A stretch of DNA of 64,000 nucleotides from SIG714 sp964638675 (GTDB lineage: Bacteria > Bacillota > Clostridia > Oscillospirales > CAG-272), in the NCBI GenBank assembly GCA_964638675.1, contig CAZXAU010000008.1, positions 39,888-103,887 on the forward strand, read 5' to 3'. This document shows positions 20,837 to 29,840 of this stretch, in pieces. The translations under genes and the position numbers were made by a program. Positions within the stretch are counted from its first letter, which is position 1; the number at the start of each line of letters is the position of its first letter. The notes under the pieces are model-generated. The model was not told the DNA's origin. It was given only the letters and a program-made list of their open reading frames with translations, and ran no database searches.

Positions 20837-23005
20837 ATGTCTGTCAAATTTTCAAGAAATGATCAGATTTTCACACTGACGACAAAAAATACAATGTATG
20901 CATTCAAGGTTGAAGGAGGAAAATATCTCGTTCACCTTTATTACGGGAAGAAAAGACCTTCTCCCGAGCTGAAATTCAATCCCTATGTGGTGTCATTTTC
21001 GCCGTACAGAAAAGAATTCGGAAATACGATATCGCCTGATATATTCGCACAGGAGATGCCGTTTTTCGGATCGGGAGATTTCAGAGCTACAGCTCTCAGG
21101 ATAAAAAATCAGGATGGCAACAGTGTGACCGAATTTGACTATGTTGGATATAAAAAGCTTGCCGGAAGATACGAGATTCCGTCACTGCCTTATGCAAGAG
21201 CGGACGAGGACACCGAAACGCTTGAAGTTAAGCTGAAGGATAAAGTAACCGGATGCGAGCTTTACTTATACTATACGGTATATTATGAAGAGGACATCAT
21301 CACAAGATCGATAAAGCTTGTCAACAATTCAAAGTCCGATGTAAAGCTCGAAAACTGTATGTCGCTCTGTCTTGACCTTCCTGGATGCGATTGGGAAATG
21401 ATCTCGCTTTACGGCGGTCACTATGATGAAAGACATTTCGAAAGAACGCCGCTCAGACACGGAAAACAGAGCATATGCTCAAGACGTGGGGCATCATCTC
21501 CTCAGTTTAACCCCTTTATGGCTGTATGCAAGGGAAATACAACCGAAGAAAAAGGCGAGATCTACGGCTTCAATTTCGTATTTTCAGGATGCTTTGAAAA
21601 TATCGTCGATGTCGATCAGATGGACAATACAAGAGTGCTTGTAGGTCTCGGAAGTGAGAATTTTGCCTATACGGTAGAGAGCGGAAAGAGCTTTTCTTCA
21701 CCAGAAGCTGTCATGACATACTCTGCAAAGGGTATAGGAAACATGACACGCAACTTCCATCACTTTGTCAATAAATACATAGTACCGGAGAATGCATTCG
21801 ATGAGAGAAGGCCGGTCGTCCTCAATACATGGGAAGCTTGCTACTTCAATATAGATGAAGAGAAACTTGTCGATTTCGCAAAGCAGTCGAGTGAAGTCGG
21901 ATTTGATATGCTTGTCATGGACGACGGATGGTTCGGCAAACGAAACAACGACCGTGCCGGACTTGGAGACTGGACACCCAATCCCGAAAAATTCAAGAAC
22001 GGTCTCGGATCATTCATAGACAGAGTCAAAACAGAAGGAAAGGGAATTAAATTCGGAATATGGATCGAGCCCGAAATGGTCAACCCCGATAGCGACCTTT
22101 TCCGTGCTCACCCCGAATGGTGCATTCGTTGCCCCGGAAGGGATATGTCGCTCTCCCGTGAACAGCTCGTTCTTGATATGGCGAATCCCGATGTAATACA
22201 GTATCTCAAGGATTCATTTGCTAAGGCGTTTGACGGACTGTCGATAGATTATATTAAATGGGATATGAACCGTCACCTCTCTGAGGTGGGGTCGCCTTAT
22301 CTCCCGGCGGACAGACAGGATGAAACAAATTATCGTTATGTTCTCGGAGTATACGAGCTTTGTGAGTTTTTCGCTGAGCATTTTAAGGGCGTAATGATCG
22401 AACAGTGCTCAGGCGGCGGCGGAAGATATGATCTCGGAATGATGCACTACTGCAAGCAGATATGGACGAGCGATAATACATCGCCTTACGACAGAACGAG
22501 AATACAGTATACATCACAGATAGCATATCCTGCATCTGTAATGAGCTGTCATGTTTCAAATTCAAACGACAATCTCAAATCGCTCGATTATAAATTCAAG
22601 GTAGCTGTCGGCGGTGTGCTTGGATATGAGCTGAACATTCTCCGTCAAAGCGATGCGGCGAAAAAGGTCATGTCGGAGCAGGTTGCACTTTATAAGCAGT
22701 TCGACCGTCTTATACTGACAGGTGATTACTATTCGGTGATACAGCCTCATGACGACGTAAAATATTCTGCATACTATTATATAAATGAAGAAAAGTCGCA
22801 GATACTGTTGACATTTATCGAACGGAAAAACGCTAAAGCCGGCAAGCTTGTAAATGTCAAGGTAAAAGCGGCGGATAAGAACGCAACATATAGGGATAGG
22901 ATCAGCGGAAAAGTTTTCACGGGTGAGAGCCTGATATCGGGTGTTGAATTTGAATCGCTCGGCGAGGATGATCATGCTGAAATACTCTATCTCGTTAAGG
23001 AGTGA
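20837..23005 (+). CDS. Alpha-galactosidase, glycoside hydrolase family 36
   Basis: 722-residue cytoplasmic enzyme (no signal peptide) that releases terminal alpha-1,6-galactose from melibiose, raffinose and stachyose. N-terminal beta-sandwich, then a TIM barrel with WEACYFNI, DDGWFG, GIWIEPEMVN and the nucleophile in YIKWDMNR (Asp476), acid/base in WTSDN (Asp546), followed by a C-terminal beta domain. These positions match the catalytic pair in characterised lactobacillus enzymes of this family. CGAAAGGAGA precedes the ATG. Followed after 6 nt by the M28 peptidase gene, so co-transcribed. No sugar transporter or regulator lies beside it. Confidence 0.94.
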   Translation: MSVKFSRNDQIFTLTTKNTMYAFKVEGGKYLVHLYYGKKRPSPELKFNPYVVSFSPYRKEFGNTISPDIFAQEMPFFGSGDFRATALRIKNQDGNSVTEFDYVGYKKLAGRYEIPSLPYARADEDTETLEVKLKDKVTGCELYLYYTVYYEEDIITRSIKLVNNSKSDVKLENCMSLCLDLPGCDWEMISLYGGHYDERHFERTPLRHGKQSICSRRGASSPQFNPFMAVCKGNTTEEKGEIYGFNFVFSGCFENIVDVDQMDNTRVLVGLGSENFAYTVESGKSFSSPEAVMTYSAKGIGNMTRNFHHFVNKYIVPENAFDERRPVVLNTWEACYFNIDEEKLVDFAKQSSEVGFDMLVMDDGWFGKRNNDRAGLGDWTPNPEKFKNGLGSFIDRVKTEGKGIKFGIWIEPEMVNPDSDLFRAHPEWCIRCPGRDMSLSREQLVLDMANPDVIQYLKDSFAKAFDGLSIDYIKWDMNRHLSEVGSPYLPADRQDETNYRYVLGVYELCEFFAEHFKGVMIEQCSGGGGRYDLGMMHYCKQIWTSDNTSPYDRTRIQYTSQIAYPASVMSCHVSNSNDNLKSLDYKFKVAVGGVLGYELNILRQSDAAKKVMSEQVALYKQFDRLILTGDYYSVIQPHDDVKYSAYYYINEEKSQILLTFIERKNAKAGKLVNVKVKAADKNATYRDRISGKVFTGESLISGVEFESLGEDDHAEILYLVKE

Positions 23006-23011
23006 TGAATT

Positions 23012-24247
23012 ATGTCATATCAATCGGAATTTCTTTCAAAAATCGCATTTAACCGTTACGGCGGTACGGATGATGAACTCAGGGCGGCGAATATTATAGC
23101 CGATGAGATCAAAGCGCTCGGTGCCGAGCCGTCAATAGAGAACTTTGAAGTTGAGGCATATATACCGAAAAAAGCATTTTTTGCGGTGACTGAACCGTAT
23201 TATAAAGAAATCGAGGTCAACCTTGTCGGAAGAAGCGGAAGCACACCCGAGGAGGGAATTGAAGCCGAATTTGTTTATGTCGAGAATGCCGATGAATATG
23301 ATCTGCGTGATGTAAAGGGTAAGATCATCATGGTCAACGGTACGGGATACGAAGCGTACAAACGCATGGTTCAATCGGGTGCCATAGGATTTGTCGTATT
23401 CTCAGGTCAGTTTTGCGACGATGAAGCGAGAAGCGATATAGATAAAAGAATGCTTCGTCCGATCATAACCGAGAACGGAACGATTCCCGGGGTATGTATG
23501 AGGACCGCTGAAGCTATCAGGCTTGTGCAATCTGGTGCAAGCAAGGTAAAAATGATCGTCCTTCAGGAGAACTGCCGCAATACATCGAGAAATGTGACAA
23601 CATTTATAAAGGGTAGCGATTTTCCGGATGAGGAGATCCTTCTCACGGCACATTATGACAGCACAATTTACGGAAACGGATGCTGGGATAATGCATCGGG
23701 AAGCGTAAATATTATGGAGATGCTGAAATATTTTATAAATAACCCTCCACGCCGTTCAATACGCTTTATCTGGTGCGGAAGCGAGGAACAGGGACTTTTA
23801 GGCTCAAAGGCATACAGTGAGGCACATCCTGAAGAGGTTGAAAAGATCAGGCTTTGCATGAATTTTGACATGACGGGAACAACTCTCGGTTACGGTCTTA
23901 CGTTGATTACGGGAAGTGAAAAGCTTCGTGATTATGTTCGCGGAATAGCGGATGAGATCGGCTATACATCGAAATGGGAAATGAATGTCCATTCGAGCGA
24001 TTCTGCGCCCTTTGCAAAGCTCGGCGTTCCTGCCATAGGAGTAGCAAGAAGCGGACAGGCAGGAGGACACTCACGTTGGGATATTGAGTGGCCGCTTTGT
24101 GCGCAAACGCTTGAAAGAGCTACCGATTTCGCAAAGGCTGTCCTGTCAAGAGTTGTAAACGCCGAGATATTTCCGATCGAACGCAGTATGCCCGATGATA
24201 TGAAAGAAAAGCTTGAAAAATACTTTATGTACGGAAAGAAATCATAA
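23012..24247 (+). CDS. M28 family metallopeptidase with PA domain
   Basis: 411-residue zinc aminopeptidase-like protein. Two-zinc site: TAHYDS (His214), CWDNASG (Asp226), SEEQGLLGS (Glu pair), MNFDMTG and GGHSRWD (final His). A protease-associated (PA) domain lies at about residues 65-185. No signal peptide, so it should be cytoplasmic, unlike many M28 enzymes. AAGGAG overlaps the alpha-galactosidase stop, and the spacing shows translational linkage. Natural substrate unknown. Confidence 0.9.
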   Translation: MSYQSEFLSKIAFNRYGGTDDELRAANIIADEIKALGAEPSIENFEVEAYIPKKAFFAVTEPYYKEIEVNLVGRSGSTPEEGIEAEFVYVENADEYDLRDVKGKIIMVNGTGYEAYKRMVQSGAIGFVVFSGQFCDDEARSDIDKRMLRPIITENGTIPGVCMRTAEAIRLVQSGASKVKMIVLQENCRNTSRNVTTFIKGSDFPDEEILLTAHYDSTIYGNGCWDNASGSVNIMEMLKYFINNPPRRSIRFIWCGSEEQGLLGSKAYSEAHPEEVEKIRLCMNFDMTGTTLGYGLTLITGSEKLRDYVRGIADEIGYTSKWEMNVHSSDSAPFAKLGVPAIGVARSGQAGGHSRWDIEWPLCAQTLERATDFAKAVLSRVVNAEIFPIERSMPDDMKEKLEKYFMYGKKS

Positions 24248-24361
24248 AACGCAATACAGCATTAATATAGGCCGATGCAGTATTAAGTAATTTTATATGA
24301 TCGATTCGTATGGGTATTACTTTATCAAATTAAACAAAATATTAAGAAATTTTAAAGCATT

Positions 24362-24415
24362 GCAGCGTTGTTGAGCTTCGGAAAGCCGTTGAACTCAATA
24401 ACGCTGCTCGCTTTT
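24362..24415 (+). terminator. Long hairpin, probable terminator, in the 24248-24564 intergenic stretch
   Basis: GCAGCGTTGTTGAG (24362-24375) pairs with CTCAATAACGCTGC (24394-24407) with one G-T pair, enclosing a small CTTCGG-type hairpin, and is followed by TCGCTTTTCTTG. It probably ends the alpha-galactosidase/peptidase transcript. The rest of this 317-nt gap is AT-rich and holds only the promoter of the next gene. Confidence 0.6.
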
Positions 24416-24499
24416 CTTGTACAATAAGTATAATATAATCAGAAATGAATATGGCAAATTGTATAAAAAAATGCCTAAAAGTTTGTGCAGTGTTGAATA

Positions 24500-24528
24500 T
24501 TGACAATCTGTTATTAATGTGTTAATAT
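24500..24528 (+). promoter_or_regulatory. Promoter of the large secreted protein gene
   Basis: TTGACA, 17-nt spacer, TAATAT; AGGAGG lies before the ATG at 24565, giving a short leader. Confidence 0.85.
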
Positions 24529-24564
24529 AGTATTACTTAAAGATATCACAGGAGGATATTATAT

Positions 24565-27500
24565 ATGAAAAAAACATTAGCGATAGTGTTGTCTGTAATT
24601 TTCACAGTATCACTGATTTGCGGAATGTTTGTTATGACATCATCTGCTGCAACAGTAGTTGATTCGGGTAAACTTTCCGATACAATTTCGTGGTCTGTTG
24701 ATGATACAAACACACTTACAATCACAGGAACAGGTGCAATGCCTGATTACGCTGCTGAGGCCGACAGACCCTATCATAAGTATGCGGCAACAATCAAGAG
24801 CATCGTTATTTCTGATGGAATTACAGTTGTCGGAAGACAGGCGTTTTCTCATTTTACTGCCGTTGACACGATTTCGATGGCTGACAGTGTAACAACACTG
24901 AACGGCGACTGCTTCGCATATTGCGGAAATGTCAATTTGATCAAGCTCTCGAAAAACGTCACGACAATAGCACAGGGAACTGTTTTTAATACAACAGTTG
25001 CTAAGATTTCCTGCTACTATTCGTGGAAGGTTCTCGGTGCGAACTTGAAATCGCTCGGAGGCTATAACGATGCTTATGCAAAAGCAGAGTGGATAGATGT
25101 TGTTGTTGCCAATCTACTTGTTGAACCCGCTTCAGGAACGATCAACAGCAGCATTTCATGGAATCTTGAAGCTGACGGAACATTCACCGTAAGCGGAACA
25201 GGTGCTATTCCGAACTATAACAGCGGAGATGACAGACCCTACGCTGCTTATGTCGGAAGCATAGTCAGGCTCGTTGTAGAAGAAGGCATCACAAGAATCG
25301 GTAACCGTGCTTTCACGGGCATGTCGGTTTGCGACAGCGTAACTCTTCCCGATTCTGTTATAGAACTCGGATTTGACTCTTTCTCGGTAAGTTCTATCGG
25401 ATACATCAATCTTCCTAAGACACTGAAAAAGATCGAGCAGGGTGCTTTCTATGTATCAACGGTCGGAACGGTATCGTCCTACTACGATTATTCCGCACTT
25501 CAGGATCAGCTTACTACATTCGGAGACTACAACACAAATATCCAGAATTCAAAATGGGTAGATGTTGTTGTCAAGGGTTCTCCTCTTAAGCTCGGTATTT
25601 ACGGAACAGGCTTTGAGAACTGGTCCGGTCAGACACAGCTTCTCTTTACTCCGACTATTAACGGAAAATACGATTCTGCACAGTATACGCTTGACACAGT
25701 CTGGACACTTACATTTTCGGATGGAACAACAAGCCAGACAGTCAATATCAAACCTTCTTCACACTCTCCTCAGGGATCATGGGGAATTCTCAGATTCCAG
25801 CCCTGCTGTGAGCCTAAGAACAACAGATTTATTCCTCAGACAAATGTCGACTATACGATCACTGCAACAGTAACCATCGGCGGAGTTACATACACCACAA
25901 CTTCAAACAAGGTCTATTCTTTGAAGAATGTTGAAGCTATCGTTCCGGTTGAAAAGGACGAAAGAGAATATCAGTTCTCACAGAGTAGCTTCGGTGCATT
26001 TGAAAACTGGTTAAACAGCCCCAACAATGTAGATATTAATGGCAAGAAGGTTTCCGATGCACAGACGCAGATGCTTGTTAAGATTCTTGATTCATTCGGA
26101 AAAGATGCTTCAAAAGAATGCTTTGACTGGACATATTACTTCTCAATTACTGACAAAGCAACAGGCGAAACAGACTTATACGAGAATATCAAAGCTCAGA
26201 CAAAGATCTTTGATAATCAGATCAGATTTGAGCCATGTCTCTGGGAAACACCTTTTGTTCCTCAGGCAGGTGCAACATACGAAATCGATGTTGAAGCATA
26301 CTATAACGGCGAGCTTGTAGCATACGGTTCGTATACAGCTACATCTCCTATAGACGGTATAGCACACACAGAACACTTTGCAAAGAAGTACGAAGTAATT
26401 TCCGAGGCAACATGTTGCTCCGAAGGAGAGTCAATGGTACTTTGTGCTTGCGGCGAGCTTGTAGACATTGTCACAACTGCTCCTGATGCTTCAAAGCACA
26501 CATACGTAAACGGTGCCTGCGTTAATTGCGGAACAAGTGCACTCGTTATACTTCCTTTCAACGCAGGTATGGAAAACTGGTCAGATCAGACTCAGCTTCT
26601 TATCTGCCCGAAGATTGAAGGAAAATTCGATTCTAAGCTCTACACAACGGATACAGTTTGGACGATCACACTTTCAGACGGAACAACAAGCAAAACAGTT
26701 AAGCTTGCTCCTTCCTCTCTCGCTCCTCAGGGATCATGGGGAATTATCAGATTCCAGCCTTGTCTCGGCGAAGGAAGCAACCGTTTCGTTCCTGAGAAAG
26801 ACGTTAAGTACACTGTTACGGTTACTGTAACTATTGGCGGTGTAACATACACGACAACAGGTGCACAACAGTGGTGCCTCCCCGATGTTGACCCGATAGT
26901 TCCTTACATACCTAAAGAAGGTTTTGTAACAGAAAACGGCTATCTCTACTACTATGAGAATGATGAGCTTGTATCCGGCTGGTTCACAGTTGACGGACTC
27001 GCATATTATGCTCACCCTGTTACAAATGTTGTAACACCTGAAGGTGAAAATGCAATCATTTCTCTTAAGCAGTACCTCTGGGACGAAACAAAGGGTCTTG
27101 TCCTTGCAAACGGATTCTATGAAAATGCAGGAACAAACAAATATGCTTCTCTTGATACTTCAAACGGTAAGGCAGTAATTGTTACAGTATCTACAAATGG
27201 CACAATATGCTTTGAAAACGGATATCTTGTATACGGCTGGAGACATGCCGACGGAAGCTCTGTAAGCGTTGTTGACGGAGTTTACGAACAGTATTCAACC
27301 AATCCTCAGAACCTTTACTACTTCCTGTCCTCAACATACACAATGGTAACATCGGACAGTTATGTTCTCGGCGGATGGACACGTGAATTCAATGCAGATC
27401 ACACAGTTAAACCGCTTGACGGACTCCAGAACCGTTACGGCGAAGTATACTACTATGTAGCCGGAACAATGCAGGACGGATGGCAGACGATTGACGGCAA

Positions 27501-27912
27501 TACCTACTACTTCTACAAGGGTACAGGCAAAGCCGCTACAAAGTGGATGATAATCGGCGAAAAGGTATATTACTTCTACGCAGGCTCTTCTGCAACACCT
27601 TATGTTCTTAAGACATCCGGAGCAATCGGCGGAATCAACTACACATATGCTGAAGACGGAAGCATTACGACAACAGGATTCTTCAACACAGCATATGCAA
27701 ATGCGGCTAACAACAACGCAGCGGCTTACATCCAGTACAAGGATGGAACAACAATGTACTATGAAAACGGTGTAAGAGTTGAAGGCTGGGCACAGATCGG
27801 CGGCAATTGGTACTACTTCTACAAGGGCACAGGACTTATGTGCACCGAGTCAAGAACGATCGGCGGCGTATGGTACGAATTCACATCCGAAGGCGTTTGC
27901 ACAAGCAAATAA
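24565..27912 (+). CDS. Modular secreted surface protein with BspA-like and choline-binding-type repeats
   Basis: 1115 residues. Signal peptide at 1-28. Two related modules at about 33-175 and 185-335 begin with ISW...LTITGTGAMPDY and contain leucine-rich, BspA-like segments (IVISDGITVVGRQAFSHF). Three beta-sandwich-like modules follow: about 345-455, a divergent one at 470-600, and 665-775, the first and third nearly repeating ENWSGQTQLL...TTSQTVNIKPSS...PQGSWGILRFQPC. From about 790 to the end come aromatic repeats of the choline/cell-wall-binding type (GWQTIDGNTYYFYKGTG), which usually hold proteins on teichoic acids. No catalytic domain was recognised. Function is likely surface interaction. 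Single-gene transcript with its own promoter and terminator. Confidence 0.87.
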   Translation: MKKTLAIVLSVIFTVSLICGMFVMTSSAATVVDSGKLSDTISWSVDDTNTLTITGTGAMPDYAAEADRPYHKYAATIKSIVISDGITVVGRQAFSHFTAVDTISMADSVTTLNGDCFAYCGNVNLIKLSKNVTTIAQGTVFNTTVAKISCYYSWKVLGANLKSLGGYNDAYAKAEWIDVVVANLLVEPASGTINSSISWNLEADGTFTVSGTGAIPNYNSGDDRPYAAYVGSIVRLVVEEGITRIGNRAFTGMSVCDSVTLPDSVIELGFDSFSVSSIGYINLPKTLKKIEQGAFYVSTVGTVSSYYDYSALQDQLTTFGDYNTNIQNSKWVDVVVKGSPLKLGIYGTGFENWSGQTQLLFTPTINGKYDSAQYTLDTVWTLTFSDGTTSQTVNIKPSSHSPQGSWGILRFQPCCEPKNNRFIPQTNVDYTITATVTIGGVTYTTTSNKVYSLKNVEAIVPVEKDEREYQFSQSSFGAFENWLNSPNNVDINGKKVSDAQTQMLVKILDSFGKDASKECFDWTYYFSITDKATGETDLYENIKAQTKIFDNQIRFEPCLWETPFVPQAGATYEIDVEAYYNGELVAYGSYTATSPIDGIAHTEHFAKKYEVISEATCCSEGESMVLCACGELVDIVTTAPDASKHTYVNGACVNCGTSALVILPFNAGMENWSDQTQLLICPKIEGKFDSKLYTTDTVWTITLSDGTTSKTVKLAPSSLAPQGSWGIIRFQPCLGEGSNRFVPEKDVKYTVTVTVTIGGVTYTTTGAQQWCLPDVDPIVPYIPKEGFVTENGYLYYYENDELVSGWFTVDGLAYYAHPVTNVVTPEGENAIISLKQYLWDETKGLVLANGFYENAGTNKYASLDTSNGKAVIVTVSTNGTICFENGYLVYGWRHADGSSVSVVDGVYEQYSTNPQNLYYFLSSTYTMVTSDSYVLGGWTREFNADHTVKPLDGLQNRYGEVYYYVAGTMQDGWQTIDGNTYYFYKGTGKAATKWMIIGEKVYYFYAGSSATPYVLKTSGAIGGINYTYAEDGSITTTGFFNTAYANAANNNAAAYIQYKDGTTMYYENGVRVEGWAQIGGNWYYFYKGTGLMCTESRTIGGVWYEFTSEGVCTSK

Positions 27913-27931
27913 TTGAATATATAATACCTCA

Positions 27932-27965
27932 GAAGGGCTTTTCTACGGAGAAGTCCTTCTTCTTT
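27932..27965 (+). terminator. Intrinsic terminator of the secreted protein gene
   Basis: GAAGGGCTTTTC (27932-27943), loop TACG, GAGAAGTCCTTC (27948-27959), then TTCTTTG; 12-bp stem with two G-T pairs. Confidence 0.85.
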
Positions 27966-28028
27966 GTAAATGAAGAAATCTTTCCTTTTGGCAAGAGAAA
28001 ATCTTCTTATTTAAAAAGAAGAAGAGAG

Positions 28029-28123
28029 AAACTTTACTGAATCAGCCAATCGAAAAGGTTAGTTAATCGAAAAGCGAGTGCCCACACACGATGAGTGTTT
28101 ACATTCATCTGCGTGGGCACTCG
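28029..28123. repeat. Terminator-associated dispersed repeat, copy 2
   Basis: The block at 28029-28051 matches 16181-16203 at 21 of 23 positions, and both are preceded by an A/T-rich CTTCTT...AAAAA...GAAG stretch and followed by a hairpin beginning GC(A/G)AGTGC. Here CGAGTGCCCAC (28075-28085) pairs with GTGGGCACTCG (28113-28123) and an inner GATGA/TCATC stem. It lies between convergent genes, as copy 1 does. The remaining 28124-28295 stretch shows nothing recognisable; a 95-codon open frame at 28095-28382 has no ribosome site or family resemblance. Confidence 0.75.
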
Positions 28124-28295
28124 TATTTCGCCTTGTTTTTTTCAAACATCCTGTGTGAAAAAATCGTATGACGCGAATTACGGCATAACTATGTGTCTTG
28201 TTCGGGAACAAAGCTTTTGCCGAGGCTTTTCACTAAATTTCGGAAAAAACTTAAATGGGTTAGGTAAAAGCTCTCTGTCTTGTCCGCAAGCATTT

Positions 28296-29840
28296 TCAGC
28301 GGTGCACCTTCTGGCAGAAGGGGCAGATCGTCTCGCCGTTTTTCGTCATTGCGGTTATATTTCTGTAATGATAAATATATGAAATGTCGGCGCCGTCATA
28401 CAGCAAGGCACTGTCGGGTTTATAGGGTTTGATGGTTGACGAATAGAATTTTTTATGCTCTTTATTGCAGTACTCTTTGGTGATCGATGTTTTGCAATGT
28501 GTGCAGACAAATTCATCTTTTTTGTTGCCCGAAATTGCATTGCTTTTACAGAAGGGGCATTCTTCAAGACCGTTTGACATTGCAGAATAGATCATGCATT
28601 TGAGAATGATCTGTTGAATTCTGCGGAATGAATCTATATCGGTTATATTCACGCATACAATATCATTCAGGTTTTTATTTTTATAGGGAGAGAAAAAGAT
28701 TATTTCTTTATTTACACCGTCTGTGTTTGTATTACCTTCAAAAATATCATATTCAATGCAAGGTACGAGATATACGGTATATTCATTTTGTTCGTTATAA
28801 ACGGTTTTCAATACAATTATCTTTTTTTCGTCCTTATCCTGCGTTGCCAGGGATATACTCCACTTTTTAAAAGTGAATGTCACGTCGGGGGCAGACAGAC
28901 AGACATTTGTGTTTTCGTCTGTTGTAAAATTGAAATGAATAAGGGAAAAAAAGGTGAGAAGCAGGCAAAAATTTGCATAGTTTTCGCCGAATAAAGATAT
29001 ATCATTCTCAACTTGAGCGGAGCTTGTATATGAAATAGTTCTGAAGTGCTTTGCAAGGAGAAAGACATTGTGATAATCTTTATGCATCGACAATATGTTT
29101 GTCTGTCGGAGCGGAAGCTTTTTGTTTTTTATATTTGTTTCGCTGTATACCCGGTAGTGCAGATGCGAACAGATTATATTTCTTATATCGCAGAGTTCTC
29201 TATACATTTGAGGATAATCGACAATTGCTTTGTCAAAATCACGTACATATCCCGAATGCAGTTTGCCGAGAGCAAAGAAATACTCCGAATGTTCGTATCT
29301 TTCGAGAATATTGAATTCTATCCTGCGGCTTGAAAACATTACTGCCTCAAGCAAGCAGATGCTTTTGTTCAGAAAAGCGATGACCTTATCGATTGTTTTA
29401 TGGAAAATAAGATTTTCATAAATAGAGTAGTTATCAATGCTTTTTTTTGTCAAAAGTCTTGACGGTTTGAGCTGTGAAAGAGTTTTTCCGTCCCAAAGCT
29501 CAGAATGCGTCATTGCGTGGCGGAGAGTTTCCTCATCGATTTTTGTTACGGCTTCGATCGGCAAAACTTCACTGTTTTCACGAAGATGTATCAGCGGATG
29601 CTCAAATATATTTATTATTGACGGAAGGGAAGCCTTCAACAATGACAGCGTTTTTTTGATATTCTCAGTTCCGATCTCCTTAGGAGCGACAAAGAGCGAG
29701 GTCTTGCTTACGAGATAATTTTCAAATCTCAGAAAATCGGTATTTGGGTATTTATCAAAAAATTCGGCAATATGCAGGTAATTTTCTGCTGTTTCCGATT
29801 GGTTAAACGATGTCTGAAGATCAAGTTTTGAATCAATCAA
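28296..29840 (-). CDS. DUF2357/McrC-like partner protein with C-terminal zinc ribbons
   Basis: About 514 residues, no membrane segment. The N-terminal half resembles DUF2357 proteins that pair with McrB-like ATPases: HPLIHLRENSEVLP, ETLRHAMTHSELWDG and the hallmark NYSIYENLIFHKTIDKV. A PD-(D/E)xK nuclease core is not evident; APDVTFTF could hold the Asp but the expected (D/E)xK reads VLK. The C-terminal 90 residues hold two CxxC ribbons (CPFC...CTHC) and a final CPFC. The start is uncertain: ATG 29855 has no ribosome site, whereas TTG 29840 has GAGGAG 7-8 nt upstream. Either overlaps the end of the AAA+ gene, so the pair is translationally coupled. Confidence 0.7.
   Translation of the reverse strand: MIDSKLDLQTSFNQSETAENYLHIAEFFDKYPNTDFLRFENYLVSKTSLFVAPKEIGTENIKKTLSLLKASLPSIINIFEHPLIHLRENSEVLPIEAVTKIDEETLRHAMTHSELWDGKTLSQLKPSRLLTKKSIDNYSIYENLIFHKTIDKVIAFLNKSICLLEAVMFSSRRIEFNILERYEHSEYFFALGKLHSGYVRDFDKAIVDYPQMYRELCDIRNIICSHLHYRVYSETNIKNKKLPLRQTNILSMHKDYHNVFLLAKHFRTISYTSSAQVENDISLFGENYANFCLLLTFFSLIHFNFTTDENTNVCLSAPDVTFTFKKWSISLATQDKDEKKIIVLKTVYNEQNEYTVYLVPCIEYDIFEGNTNTDGVNKEIIFFSPYKNKNLNDIVCVNITDIDSFRRIQQIILKCMIYSAMSNGLEECPFCKSNAISGNKKDEFVCTHCKTSITKEYCNKEHKKFYSSTIKPYKPDSALLYDGADISYIYHYRNITAMTKNGETICPFCQKVHR

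Noticed and set aside
28095..28382. 95-codon open frame between convergent genes
   Set aside because: Overlaps the terminator-associated repeat, no ribosome site, no family resemblance.
28296..29840. Active PD-(D/E)xK nuclease in the McrB-like partner
   Set aside because: APDVTFTF could give the Asp, but the position expected to hold (D/E)xK reads VLK, so an active nuclease cannot be supported from sequence.
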